Assembly (NCBI RefSeq): GCF_044068625.1
Contig: NZ_JBIPKH010000009.1
Coordinates: 1-64,000 of the forward strand
Source of the DNA: Desulfurivibrio sp044068625
GTDB taxonomy: Bacteria > Desulfobacterota > Desulfobulbia > Desulfobulbales > Desulfurivibrionaceae
Direction of reading: 5' to 3'
DNA: 64,000 nucleotides
In this document: in pieces, positions 34,987 through 43,018 of the stretch
How positions within the stretch are numbered: position 1 is the stretch's first letter
How the letters are laid out: each line of letters opens with the position of its first letter
Program-made: the position numbers and the translations under genes
The notes under the pieces: generated by a model
The model's database searches: none
Told to the model about the DNA's origin: nothing
The model's input: the letters and a program-made list of their open reading frames with translations, nothing else

Positions 34987-36180
34987 ATGGATATCGACCA
35001 TTTAATCACCCTGTCTCGCACCACCTTGGAGGGTCGCCAGGAAAAATACCGGCGTTTTCTCCACCCTAAGCTTAATCCGCAAGGGCGGCTGATCGGGATC
35101 AAGGGGCCGAGGGGGGCGGGCAAAACCACCCTGGTCGGGCAACTGCTGCAGGAGTCCGGGCTGGCGCCGGAAGAGGCGCTTTATGTCACTGCCGACCATC
35201 CCCGGGTTAACGCCACGCGCCTCTACGATATTGCCGAAGCTTTTGCCAAGCTCGGCGGCCGGTTGTTGGTGATCGACGAAATCCACAAACAGAGCGGCTT
35301 TGCCGCCGACCTCAAAGCGATCCACGACTCCCTTTCCCTGCGGGTGATATTCACCGGCTCCTCGGCCCTGCATCTGGACCATGCCAAAGTGGACCTCTCC
35401 CGCCGGGCGGTGATCCACAACCTGCCCTGCCTCTCCCTGCGCGAGTTTGTCGAACTGGAAACCGGCCTGGAGTTTGCCGCCCTGGATCTGGCCACCCTGG
35501 TCCGGGACCATGCCGCGATTTCTGGCGAGATCGTCAAGCGCCTGGCGGACCGCAGGATTCTCCGGCTCTACCGCGACTACCTGGCTTACGGCGCCTATCC
35601 CTTCTACCGGGAAGGGGTGGCGGACTATCCGGTGAAACTGATCGAGGTGGTGCGGCAAATGATCGATTCCGACCTGGCGGTGATTTACAATATCGACAAG
35701 GATCATCTCAACAAACTGAACCGGATTATGGAGCTGATCTGCCGCTCACCCCCCCTGGAGTTGAAGGTGACCAAGCTGGCCGGCGCGGCCGGGATCAATA
35801 TCCGCACCCTCTACGCCTATCTGGGCTATCTGGAGAAAGGCGGTTTGGTACGGGCGGTAGCCTCCCATAAATCCCTGGCCAAGCCCGCTAAACTCTATTT
35901 CGACAACCCCAACCTGTTTGGCATTCTCTGCGATTATCCCCAAGAAGGCACAATCCGGGAAACCTTTGCCGCCGCCATGCTGGGCAATGCCGGCCACCGC
36001 CTGCACTACCCGGTTCGCGGAGATTTCCTGGTTAACGAACACTATCTCTTCGAGGTCGGCGGTAAAGGCAAGGGTTTCGCCCAGATTGCCGGCATTGCCG
36101 ACAGCTTCGTCCTCCGGGACCACGAAGAATACGGGGTCGGCAACAAAATACCCTTGTGGCTGCTCGGTTTTCTGTACTGA
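34987..36180 (+). CDS. AAA+ ATPase (AAA_14/DUF4143-like)
   Basis: A 397-residue P-loop ATPase. Walker A is KGPRGAGKTT (Lys46) and Walker B is LLVIDEIHK (Asp97, Glu98). A sensor-like FTGSSALHL and the conserved SLREFVELETG follow. The C-terminal half contains a winged-helix-like segment (LAGAAGINIRTLYAYLGYLE) and an RVG/nuclease-like end (FLVNEHYLFEVGGKGKGFAQ), as in archaeal-type ATPases of this group. Such orphan ATPases are common in accessory DNA; their role is unclear. Start ATG 34987 is chosen by homology; the frame upstream to 34858 lacks coding character. Converging genes and remnants nearby suggest a recombination-prone spot. Confidence 0.85.
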   Translation: MDIDHLITLSRTTLEGRQEKYRRFLHPKLNPQGRLIGIKGPRGAGKTTLVGQLLQESGLAPEEALYVTADHPRVNATRLYDIAEAFAKLGGRLLVIDEIHKQSGFAADLKAIHDSLSLRVIFTGSSALHLDHAKVDLSRRAVIHNLPCLSLREFVELETGLEFAALDLATLVRDHAAISGEIVKRLADRRILRLYRDYLAYGAYPFYREGVADYPVKLIEVVRQMIDSDLAVIYNIDKDHLNKLNRIMELICRSPPLELKVTKLAGAAGINIRTLYAYLGYLEKGGLVRAVASHKSLAKPAKLYFDNPNLFGILCDYPQEGTIRETFAAAMLGNAGHRLHYPVRGDFLVNEHYLFEVGGKGKGFAQIAGIADSFVLRDHEEYGVGNKIPLWLLGFLY

Positions 36181-36241
36181 GGAGTTGGGTGCCGCCGCGG
36201 AGTTGATGCGTCCCCGGCCCCATGCCCGGGCAAATTGGGGT

Positions 36242-36270
36242 CACCATTTCTGCCAGACACCATTTCTGCC
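36242..36270. repeat. 13-bp direct repeat
   Basis: CACCATTTCTGCC occurs at 36242-36254 and again at 36258-36270, followed by a decayed third copy (CGCCATTTCC). It lies in the 267-bp gap between the ATPase and Rpn genes, which otherwise shows nothing recognisable. Confidence 0.6.
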
Positions 36271-36447
36271 TTCGCCATTTCCGGGGCGGGGCACACCATT
36301 CTCAATGTTTCCCGCGTGGTTCCCGCCGCTCCGTGAGCGCGGGCGGGCTTTGATATCCCGCAGGCTCTCCATTCCGATGAGCGGACAAGTTTACCGGTTG
36401 ACGACATCCAGCTTGCCGACTCGGTCTTTTTCCGTTAAATTGCCTGT

Positions 36448-37458
36448 ATGAGTGAAGAGAAGCCTCGGCACGACAACTCTTATAAGCTGCTTTTCTCCCA
36501 CCCGCAAATGGTGGAGGACCTGCTGCGCGGTTTTGTCCGGGAAGAGTGGATCGGCGAGGTGGATTTCACCACCCTGGAGCAGGTAAGCGCCAGCTTCGTC
36601 GGCGATGACCTGGCCGACCGGGAAAGCGACATCATCTGGCGGGTGCGCCTTAAGGGCAACTGGCTCTACGTGTATCTGCTGCTGGAGTTTCAGTCCACCG
36701 TGGACCCCCTGATGGCGCTCCGGGTGATGACTTACGTGGGCCTGCTCTACCAGGAACTGGCCCGGCGGCGGGAACTGACCCCGGCGGGCAAGCTGCCGCC
36801 GGTGCTGCCGGTGGTGCTCTACAACGGCATTTCCCGCTGGCGGGCGGCCACCGACATTGCCGAACTGGTGGAGCAGGTGCCCGGCGGCCTGAGTCGCTAT
36901 CGGCCACAGATGAGTTACCTGTTGCTGGATGAAGGCGCTTTGGACGAATCCGAGCAGTTGGCCCTGCGCAACCTGGCCGCCGCTCTGTTCCGGCTGGAAA
37001 AGAGCGGCAGCCCGGAAGATATGCGGCAGTTGGTGAGCGCCTTGGTCCAATGGCTGAAGGCCCCGGAGCAAACCAGCCTGCGCCGGGCCTTCACGGTGTG
37101 GATCAACCGGGTGCTGTTGCCCCATCGGCTGCCGGGAATCAAGATAGTGGAAACCCAAGACTTGCAGGAGGTGCAAAGCATGCTGGCCGAACGAGTAGCG
37201 GAATGGACCGAACAATGGAAACAGCAGGGACTGCAGCAGGGATTGCAGCAGGGATTGCAGCAGGGATTGCAGCAGGGATTGCAGCAGGGATTGCAGCAGG
37301 GCCGGGCTGAAATGTTGGCCAAGGTGTTGGAGCGCAAGTTTGGCGCCGAATTTGACGAAGAAAGACAAAAACAAGTGATGGCAGCCGAGTCGGATACCCT
37401 GTTGAATTGGATTGAAAAAACCATGGCCGCCGACAAGATCGACGAAGTGTTTGAATAG
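36448..37458 (+). CDS. Rpn-family recombination-promoting nuclease
   Basis: A 336-residue PD-(D/E)xK-type protein of the Rpn/YhgA group (Transposase_31). The N terminus HDNSYKLLFSHPQMVEDLLR and RVRLKGNWLYVYLLLEFQST (with the LLEFQS nuclease motif) is typical. KLPPVLPVVLYNGISRWRAA follows. Near residues 258-285 is a Gly-Leu-Gln-Gln tandem repeat, then a helical tail (LLNWIEKTMAADKIDEVFE) of DUF4351 type. Rpn proteins nick or cut DNA and promote RecA-independent recombination; the repeat is thought to vary in length between strains. The ATG has GAGAAG-like weak context; the start is by homology. Confidence 0.9.
   Translation: MSEEKPRHDNSYKLLFSHPQMVEDLLRGFVREEWIGEVDFTTLEQVSASFVGDDLADRESDIIWRVRLKGNWLYVYLLLEFQSTVDPLMALRVMTYVGLLYQELARRRELTPAGKLPPVLPVVLYNGISRWRAATDIAELVEQVPGGLSRYRPQMSYLLLDEGALDESEQLALRNLAAALFRLEKSGSPEDMRQLVSALVQWLKAPEQTSLRRAFTVWINRVLLPHRLPGIKIVETQDLQEVQSMLAERVAEWTEQWKQQGLQQGLQQGLQQGLQQGLQQGLQQGRAEMLAKVLERKFGAEFDEERQKQVMAAESDTLLNWIEKTMAADKIDEVFE
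37222..37301 (+). repeat. 12-bp in-frame tandem repeat
   Basis: Six full copies of CAGCAGGGATTG (first copy has ACTG at its end) plus eight bases of a seventh, coding for (Gln-Gln-Gly-Leu). The copies are nearly identical at DNA level, so copy number can change by slippage without breaking the frame. Confidence 0.95.
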
Positions 37459-37563
37459 AACCAGGCCGACGTCGATCAGCAGGGCTTTAAAAAATTTTTC
37501 ATTGGCTTCGGCCCCCAAAGGCAGCCCGTTGGCGGCGGTGTGCACCACCTTTGAGCATACAGG
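37459..37563 (-). pseudogene. C-terminal fragment of an AAA+ ATPase (DUF4143 type)
   Basis: Read on the minus strand, this gap between the convergent Rpn and dnaE genes encodes VCSKVVHTAANGLPLGAEAN followed by EKFFKALLIDVGLVL. The pattern KV-h-TAANG-PLGAE-N-KFFK--xLDVGL is the hallmark of DUF4143 domains in AAA+ ATPases. Only about 35 codons survive. The remainder is cut off by the rpn gene on one side and dnaE on the other. It differs from the ATPase gene at 34987. Confidence 0.6.
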
Positions 37564-37577
37564 GGGGCCTCCCGTTG

Positions 37578-40500
37578 CTACTTGCGGCCGTTGCCGTGGC
37601 GGCGCGGTTCGGTGGCGGCGGGCTCCAGGGGTTTTTTCAGGTAGCGCAGGGCGGCATAACCCAGGGTTTTCTCCACCTCCCGGCTGAACTCCCGGCCGGG
37701 GCGCACCGTCAGGTCGGCCGAGGCCGCCACCTCCACCTCGCCCCGCTCGGGGAACTGGAGGCTGATGGCCACCCGGCAGGGGCCGTGGAAGCGCTGCACC
37801 GTCTTTTTCACCGCCTCCAACTGGGGGCGGCCCACCTGGTCGGCCTTGAGTCGGATCACCACCTTGTCGGTGTACTTGACCTGGGCCTCGGCCAGGGAGT
37901 CCACGGTGTCGGCGATCAGTTTGACCCCGCTCTCCTCCTTCTGGGCCTTGCCCTGGATCACGATGGGCTCATCACCCCCCAAGAGGTGGGCGCAGGCCGC
38001 GTAGGCTTCGGGAAAGATCACCACCTCGACGGAATCCACCGTGTCCTCCAGGGTGACAAAGGCCATGGCCGCTCCCTTTTTGCTGCGATGGGGCTTCCAT
38101 TGACGGATCAGCCCCCCCACCCGGACCATCTGGTTGTCGCCCCACTCCCGCAGGCCGTGCAGATCGGTATCCACCACCGCCGCCAACTCCCGCCGGTGTT
38201 TGTCCAGGGGGTGGCCGGTCAGGTAGAAGCCCACCGTCTCCTTCTCCATGGCCAGCCGCTGTTTTTCATCCCACTCGGGCAGATCGGGCAGCTCGATGGC
38301 GGTGGCCTGGTCGGCTTGGGCCTTTGGCATGGCGGCAAAGAGCGAGATCTGGCCGCTTAAACGATCGCGCTGGGCCGCCTGGGCCTGGTCCAGGGCCTGG
38401 TCGAGGATGGCGAACAGTTGGGAGCGCTTGGCCCCCAAAGAGTCGAAGGCTCCGGCTTTGATCAGGCTCTCCACCACCCGGCGGTTGACCTTGCGGCCGT
38501 CCACCCGCAGGCAGAAATCCTCCAGCGACTTGTAGGGGCCATCCTGCCCCCGCACCTCCAGGATCGATTCCAGAGCCGAGCCGCCCACATTCTTCACCGC
38601 CGCCAGGCCGAAACGGATCCGGTCGCTGATAACCGTGAAATCGGCGAACGATTCGTTGATATCCGGCGGCAGCACCTCGATCTCGTGCTCCTTGCACTCG
38701 TTGATATAGCGCACCACCTTGTCGGTGTTGCCCATGTCACACGACAGCAAGGCGGCCATGAACTGGGCCGGGTAGTGGGCCTTGAGCCAGGCGGTCTGGT
38801 AGGCGATCAGGGCGTAGGCGGCGCTGTGGCTCTTGTTGAAGCCGTAGCCGGCGAACTTGGCCATCAGGTCGAAGATATACTCCGCCTTTTTGGGGTCGAT
38901 GGCGTTTTTTTCGCAACCGGCCAGGAATTTGCCCTTTTCGGCATCCATCACCGCGGCGATCTTCTTGCCCATGGCCCGCCGCAGGTTGTCGGCATCACCC
39001 AAAGAGTAGCCGGCCAGGACGTTGGCGATCTTCATCACCTGCTCCTGGTAGACGATCACCCCGTAGGTCTCCTTGAGGATCGGCTCCAGCTGGGGCAGGG
39101 GATATTTGGCCACCATTCGGCCGTGCTTGGTGTTGACGAAATCATCCACCATCCCCGACTCCAGGGGGCCGGGGCGGTAGAGGGCCACTAAAGCGATCAG
39201 GTCGGAGAAGACCTCGGGCTTCATCTTCATCAGCAGGCTGCGCATCCCGGAGCTTTCCAACTGGAAGACTCCCAGGGCGTCGCCCTTGCAGAGCAGGTCG
39301 TAGGTTTTGTGGTCGTCCAAGGGGATGGCGGCGATATCCACCGCGTGGCCCAGATCGCCCTTGATCAGTTTGAGGGCCCGGTCGATGACGGTGAGGGTTT
39401 TCAGGCCGAGGAAGTCGAACTTGATCAGCCCGGTCATCTCGGTGTGCTTCATGTCGTACTGGGTCAGCACCTCGCCCTTGGGACCCCGGCAGACCGGCAG
39501 ATACTCCACCATGGGCTGCGGCGAGATCACCACCCCGGCGGCGTGGGTGGAGGTATGGCGGTTCAGCCCCTCCAGGGTCCGGGCCGCCGCCAGCAGTTCC
39601 GCCACCGCCGGTTCCCGCTTGATCAGATCCTGGATACGGGGTTCCCGGGCGATGGCCTTCTCCAGGGTGATCCCCAGCTCTTCGGGGATCAGCTTGGCGA
39701 TCCGGTCCACCTCGCCGTAGCTCATCCCCAGGGCCCGGCCCACGTCCCGGACCACCGCCTTGGCCTTCATCGAGCCGTAGGTGACGATCTGGGCCACATG
39801 CTCGGCCCCGCCGTACTTCTGCTGGACATATTCGATCACCTCGCCCCGGCGTTCCATGCAGAAATCGACATCGAAGTCGGGCATCGACTTGCGTTCGATA
39901 TTGAGGAAGCGCTCGAAGATCAGACCGTAGGGGAGCGGGTCGATATCGGTGATCCGCATGGCCCAGGCCACCAGGCTGCCGGCGCCGCTGCCCCGGCCCG
40001 GCCCCACCGGAATCTCCCGGTCCTTGGCCCAGTTGATGAAGTCGGCCACGATCAGGAAGTAGCCGGGAAAGCCCATCTTGTTGATCACCTCGATCTCATG
40101 CTCCAGGCGGAGGCGGTAGCTCTCCTCCTGTTCGGGGGCAAGACCGCTGAGGGCCTGGAGCTCGGCCAGCCGTTTCTCCAGGCCCTGACGGGCGGCGCTT
40201 TCAAAGAGGGTGGCTAAAGTTTCCCCCGCCGGCACCGGAAAATCGGGGAAATGGTGGGAGCTCAGATCCAGCTCCAGGTTGCAGCGCTGGGCCACCTTCA
40301 CCGTTTCCGCCACCGCCTCGGGGCAATGGGCGAAGGCGGCCTTCATCTCGGTGGGCGATTTGAAAAAGAGTTCATCGGTGGAGAAGCGGAAGCGGCCGGC
40401 ATCGGCCATGGTCTTGCCGGTCTGGATGCAGAGCAGCACCTCGTGGGCCTGGGCCTCTTCCCGGTTGAGATAGTGGCAGTCGTTGGTGGCCACCAGCGGC

Positions 40501-41132
40501 AGTCCCAACTCGGCGGCCAGCTTTTTCAGCCCCTCGTTGACGACCTGCTGTTCGGCCAGGCCGTTCTCCTGCATCTCCAGGTAGAGGCGGTCGGGAAACA
40601 GCTCATGCAGCCGCCGGGCCTCCCGGGCCGCCCCGGCCATATCCCCCTGGGTGATCAGGGTGGGGATCAGGCCGTGGAGACAGGCGGTCAAGGCCAGCAG
40701 CCCATCGCTGTGGGTGGCCAAAACCTCCATGTCGATGCGGGGTTTGTAGTGAAACCCTTCCATCTGGGCGATGCTGGCCAGCTTCATCAGGTTGCGGTAG
40801 CCGGTTATATCCATGGCCAGCAGCAGCAGATGGTAGGCGGCCTTGCCGGCGCTTTTGGCGCTTTTGTCGGTGCGGCTCTCGGGGGCGATATAGAACTCGC
40901 AGCCGATCAGCGGCTTGATCCCGGCCTTTTTGGCCTTGACGTAGAACTCCAGGGCCCCGAACATGGCGCCGTGGTCGGTCATGGCCACCGCCCCCATCCC
41001 GTACTCCTTGCATTTGGCCAGCAGCCGATCGAGCCGGATGGCGCCATCCAGCAGGCTGTACTGGGTATGGACATGGAGATGGACAAAGCCGGCGTCAGCC
41101 GGTTGGGGCGTGGTGATAACAGGATCCGCCAT
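37578..41132 (-). CDS. dnaE: DNA polymerase III alpha subunit
   Basis: An 1184-residue replicative polymerase. An N-terminal PHP domain (FVHLHVHTQYSLLDGAIRLD) is followed by the C-family polymerase core, with catalytic Asp419 and Asp421 in MPDFDVDFCMERR and GRGSGAGSLVAW. Helix-hairpin-helix and OB-fold regions follow (VRVGGLIRQWKPHRSKKGAA). The tail ends basic (RRHGNGRK). This is the DnaE1 form, with no built-in proofreading domain. ATG 41132 is preceded by CCGGAG and matches the family start; an extension to 41186 is unlikely. Lies downstream of the met-cys operon on the same strand but separated by a hairpin. Confidence 0.97.
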   Translation of the reverse strand: MADPVITTPQPADAGFVHLHVHTQYSLLDGAIRLDRLLAKCKEYGMGAVAMTDHGAMFGALEFYVKAKKAGIKPLIGCEFYIAPESRTDKSAKSAGKAAYHLLLLAMDITGYRNLMKLASIAQMEGFHYKPRIDMEVLATHSDGLLALTACLHGLIPTLITQGDMAGAAREARRLHELFPDRLYLEMQENGLAEQQVVNEGLKKLAAELGLPLVATNDCHYLNREEAQAHEVLLCIQTGKTMADAGRFRFSTDELFFKSPTEMKAAFAHCPEAVAETVKVAQRCNLELDLSSHHFPDFPVPAGETLATLFESAARQGLEKRLAELQALSGLAPEQEESYRLRLEHEIEVINKMGFPGYFLIVADFINWAKDREIPVGPGRGSGAGSLVAWAMRITDIDPLPYGLIFERFLNIERKSMPDFDVDFCMERRGEVIEYVQQKYGGAEHVAQIVTYGSMKAKAVVRDVGRALGMSYGEVDRIAKLIPEELGITLEKAIAREPRIQDLIKREPAVAELLAAARTLEGLNRHTSTHAAGVVISPQPMVEYLPVCRGPKGEVLTQYDMKHTEMTGLIKFDFLGLKTLTVIDRALKLIKGDLGHAVDIAAIPLDDHKTYDLLCKGDALGVFQLESSGMRSLLMKMKPEVFSDLIALVALYRPGPLESGMVDDFVNTKHGRMVAKYPLPQLEPILKETYGVIVYQEQVMKIANVLAGYSLGDADNLRRAMGKKIAAVMDAEKGKFLAGCEKNAIDPKKAEYIFDLMAKFAGYGFNKSHSAAYALIAYQTAWLKAHYPAQFMAALLSCDMGNTDKVVRYINECKEHEIEVLPPDINESFADFTVISDRIRFGLAAVKNVGGSALESILEVRGQDGPYKSLEDFCLRVDGRKVNRRVVESLIKAGAFDSLGAKRSQLFAILDQALDQAQAAQRDRLSGQISLFAAMPKAQADQATAIELPDLPEWDEKQRLAMEKETVGFYLTGHPLDKHRRELAAVVDTDLHGLREWGDNQMVRVGGLIRQWKPHRSKKGAAMAFVTLEDTVDSVEVVIFPEAYAACAHLLGGDEPIVIQGKAQKEESGVKLIADTVDSLAEAQVKYTDKVVIRLKADQVGRPQLEAVKKTVQRFHGPCRVAISLQFPERGEVEVAASADLTVRPGREFSREVEKTLGYAALRYLKKPLEPAATEPRRHGNGRK

Positions 41133-41218
41133 TACAAGAACTCCGGAAGAGGAAAGCCGGGGACAGAGTCGCAATCCGCCCCCCAACGTTGGTAATAGGA
41201 GTAAAGCCGGGTGAAGCC

Positions 41219-41242
41219 GGGGACAGTTCTAAATCTGTCCCC
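41219..41242. terminator. hairpin with GGGGACAG repeats
   Basis: GGGGACAG (41219-41226) pairs with CTGTCCCC (41235-41242) over an 8-nt loop, about 20 nt past the Trm112 stop. The 13-bp unit AAGCCGGGGACAG lies at 41214-41226 and again at 41154-41166. It may end the met-cys transcript; such GGGGACAG palindromes also mark REP-type repeats. Confidence 0.5.
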
Positions 41243-41262
41243 GCATCTTTCAGGAGGGAGAT

Positions 41263-41430
41263 CTAGTTAATTTTTTCCGCTTCGTCAATGAGCATGATGG
41301 GGATTCCGTCCCGGATCTTGAAGAGCAGGGCGCAGGTCTCGCAGATCAGCCCGTCCTCCTGCGCGTTGAGCCGGACCGGACCTTTACATTTGGGGCAGGC
41401 CAGGATGGCCAGCAGTTCCTGGTTGATCAT
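41263..41430 (-). CDS. Trm112-family small zinc protein
   Basis: A 55-residue protein beginning MINQELLAILACPKCKGPVR. Two Cys-x2-Cys pairs are present (Cys12/Cys15 and Cys30/Cys33), and it continues LLFKIRDGIPIMLIDEA, the Trm112/YcaR signature. Eukaryotic and archaeal Trm112 activates methyltransferases; the bacterial role is open. Here it lies in an operon with MetW, itself a methyltransferase-fold protein, which is suggestive. Its ATG overlaps the cysK stop by 4 nt (ATGA), so translation is coupled. Confidence 0.92.
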   Translation of the reverse strand: MINQELLAILACPKCKGPVRLNAQEDGLICETCALLFKIRDGIPIMLIDEAEKIN

Positions 41431-42368
41431 GATTGGGCCTCGAACATGGGGGTGCTCAGGTAGCGTTCGCCGGTGTCGCAGACCACGGTGACGATCTGTT
41501 TGCCCTTGAACTCGGGGGATTCGGCCGCCTGCATGGCGGCGAAAACGTTGGCCCCCGAAGAGATCCCGCAGAGAATCCCCTCCCGGGCCGCCACCAGCCG
41601 GGCGGTGGCCAGGGCCTGCTCGTTGCTGACCTGGATGATTCGGTCGATGACGGCGGTGTTGAGGATCGAGGGGACAAAACCGGCTCCGATCCCCTGGATC
41701 TTGTGGGGTCCGGGCTGGCCGCCGGAGAGGACCGGCGAGTCGGCGGGCTCCACCGCGAAGGCCTGGAAGCCGGGCTTGCGGGCCTTGATCACCTCGCCCA
41801 CCCCGGTGATGGTGCCGCCGGTTCCCACCCCGGCCACGAACAGGTCGATTCCGCCGGCGGTGTCCCGCCAGATCTCTTCGGCGGTGGTTTGGCGGTGGAT
41901 CTCCGGGTTGGCCGGGTTGCTGAACTGGTTGGGCATAAAGCTGTCGGGGGTGGCCGCGGTTAGCTCTTGGGCCTTGGCGATGGCCCCCTTCATCCCCTCC
42001 GGGCCGGGGGTCAGGACCAGTTCGGCCCCGAAATGTTTGAGCAGGGCCCGCCGTTCCAGGCTCATGGTTTCCGGCATGGTCAGGATCAGCCGCCGGCCCG
42101 TGGCGGCACAGAGCATGGCCAGGGCGATGCCGGTATTGCCGCTGGTGGGTTCAATCACCACGGTGTCGGCCTTGATCTTGCCGGTGGCTTCCGCCGCCGC
42201 CAGCATCGCCTTGCCGATCCGGTCCTTGACGCTGAAGGCGGGGTTGCGCGACTCCATCTTCACCAGAATTTCCGCCCCGCAGCGGGCGCTGAGATTATTA
42301 AGTCGCAGCAGGGGGGTCTCGCCCACCAGGCCGGCCACTCCGGCCACGACCTTATCGCGTTCACTCAT
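41427..42368 (-). CDS. cysK: cysteine synthase A
   Basis: A 313-residue PLP enzyme (O-acetylserine plus sulfide to cysteine). The PLP-Lys is Lys48 in NPAFSVKDRIG. The substrate loop is EPTSGNTGIALAM, and the phosphate-binding glycine loop is VGTGGTITGVG. ICGISSGAN is seen as LCGISSGANV. Start: ATG 42368 with GGAG at the correct distance; a GTG one codon upstream is less likely. The metW stop overlaps its start region. Located in the operon after metX and metW, which suits joint sulfur assimilation. Confidence 0.95.
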   Translation of the reverse strand: MSERDKVVAGVAGLVGETPLLRLNNLSARCGAEILVKMESRNPAFSVKDRIGKAMLAAAEATGKIKADTVVIEPTSGNTGIALAMLCAATGRRLILTMPETMSLERRALLKHFGAELVLTPGPEGMKGAIAKAQELTAATPDSFMPNQFSNPANPEIHRQTTAEEIWRDTAGGIDLFVAGVGTGGTITGVGEVIKARKPGFQAFAVEPADSPVLSGGQPGPHKIQGIGAGFVPSILNTAVIDRIIQVSNEQALATARLVAAREGILCGISSGANVFAAMQAAESPEFKGKQIVTVVCDTGERYLSTPMFEAQS

Positions 42369-43018
42369 CACTTCTTCTCCTTCTTTTTAGCCAGCATAAA
42401 TATCCCGTAGGTGGCGCGCAGATTGGGCAACAGCCGGACCACATTCCCGTGGCGGTCGTGGTGATCGGTGTTGATCGCCGTTTCCCGCACGATTCGCCAG
42501 CCCATTTTTTTAACGAAGCGGCGAAAGTCGATGATGGCGATCACCCGGATATTGGGGGTGTTGTACCATTCAAAGGGCAACTGTTTGGAGAGCGGGGCTC
42601 GACCCTGCCAGATCAGTTGCCAGCGATTTTTCCAGTGGGTGAAGTTGGGAAAGCTGACCACCACCCGCCGGCCGATGGTCAGCAGGGAGTTGAGCAGTTG
42701 GGCCGGGGCGTAAACCTGCTGCAGGGTCTGGCTGAGGATCACGTAATCGAAGGTGTTCTCGGCGTAATCCTGCACCTCCTCGGTGATATCTCCCTGGAGG
42801 ACGCTGAGCCCCTTCTCGATGCAGCGCAGGGCCTTGGCCTCCACCATCTCGATGCCGGTTCCCTGCACCCCTTTTTGCTGTTTCAAGTAGTGGAGCAGAT
42901 CCCCTTCGCCACAGCCCAGGTCCAGGACCTTGCTGCCGGGCTCGATCCAGGAGGCGATCACCGAAAGGTCAAAACGCATGGCCGGGGGGGTGTCGGCGGA
43001 TTTAAAATCTGCTTTCAT
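42368..43018 (-). CDS. metW: methionine biosynthesis protein MetW
   Basis: A 216-residue methyltransferase-fold protein: SAM-type motif VLDLGCGEGDLLHYL, then YVILSQTLQQVYAPAQLL and VVVSFPNFTHWKNRWQL, the MetW fingerprint. MetW partners MetX and is needed for its full activity in several Proteobacteria. Its start overlaps metX by 17 nt, the classic metX-metW coupling. Length is complete. Confidence 0.95.
   Translation of the reverse strand: MKADFKSADTPPAMRFDLSVIASWIEPGSKVLDLGCGEGDLLHYLKQQKGVQGTGIEMVEAKALRCIEKGLSVLQGDITEEVQDYAENTFDYVILSQTLQQVYAPAQLLNSLLTIGRRVVVSFPNFTHWKNRWQLIWQGRAPLSKQLPFEWYNTPNIRVIAIIDFRRFVKKMGWRIVRETAINTDHHDRHGNVVRLLPNLRATYGIFMLAKKKEKK

Noticed and set aside
36391..37548. 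385-codon minus-strand frame over the rpn gene
   Set aside because: Most of it is the shadow of rpn; only its first 30 or so codons (above 37459) have real protein character and are reported as an ATPase remnant.
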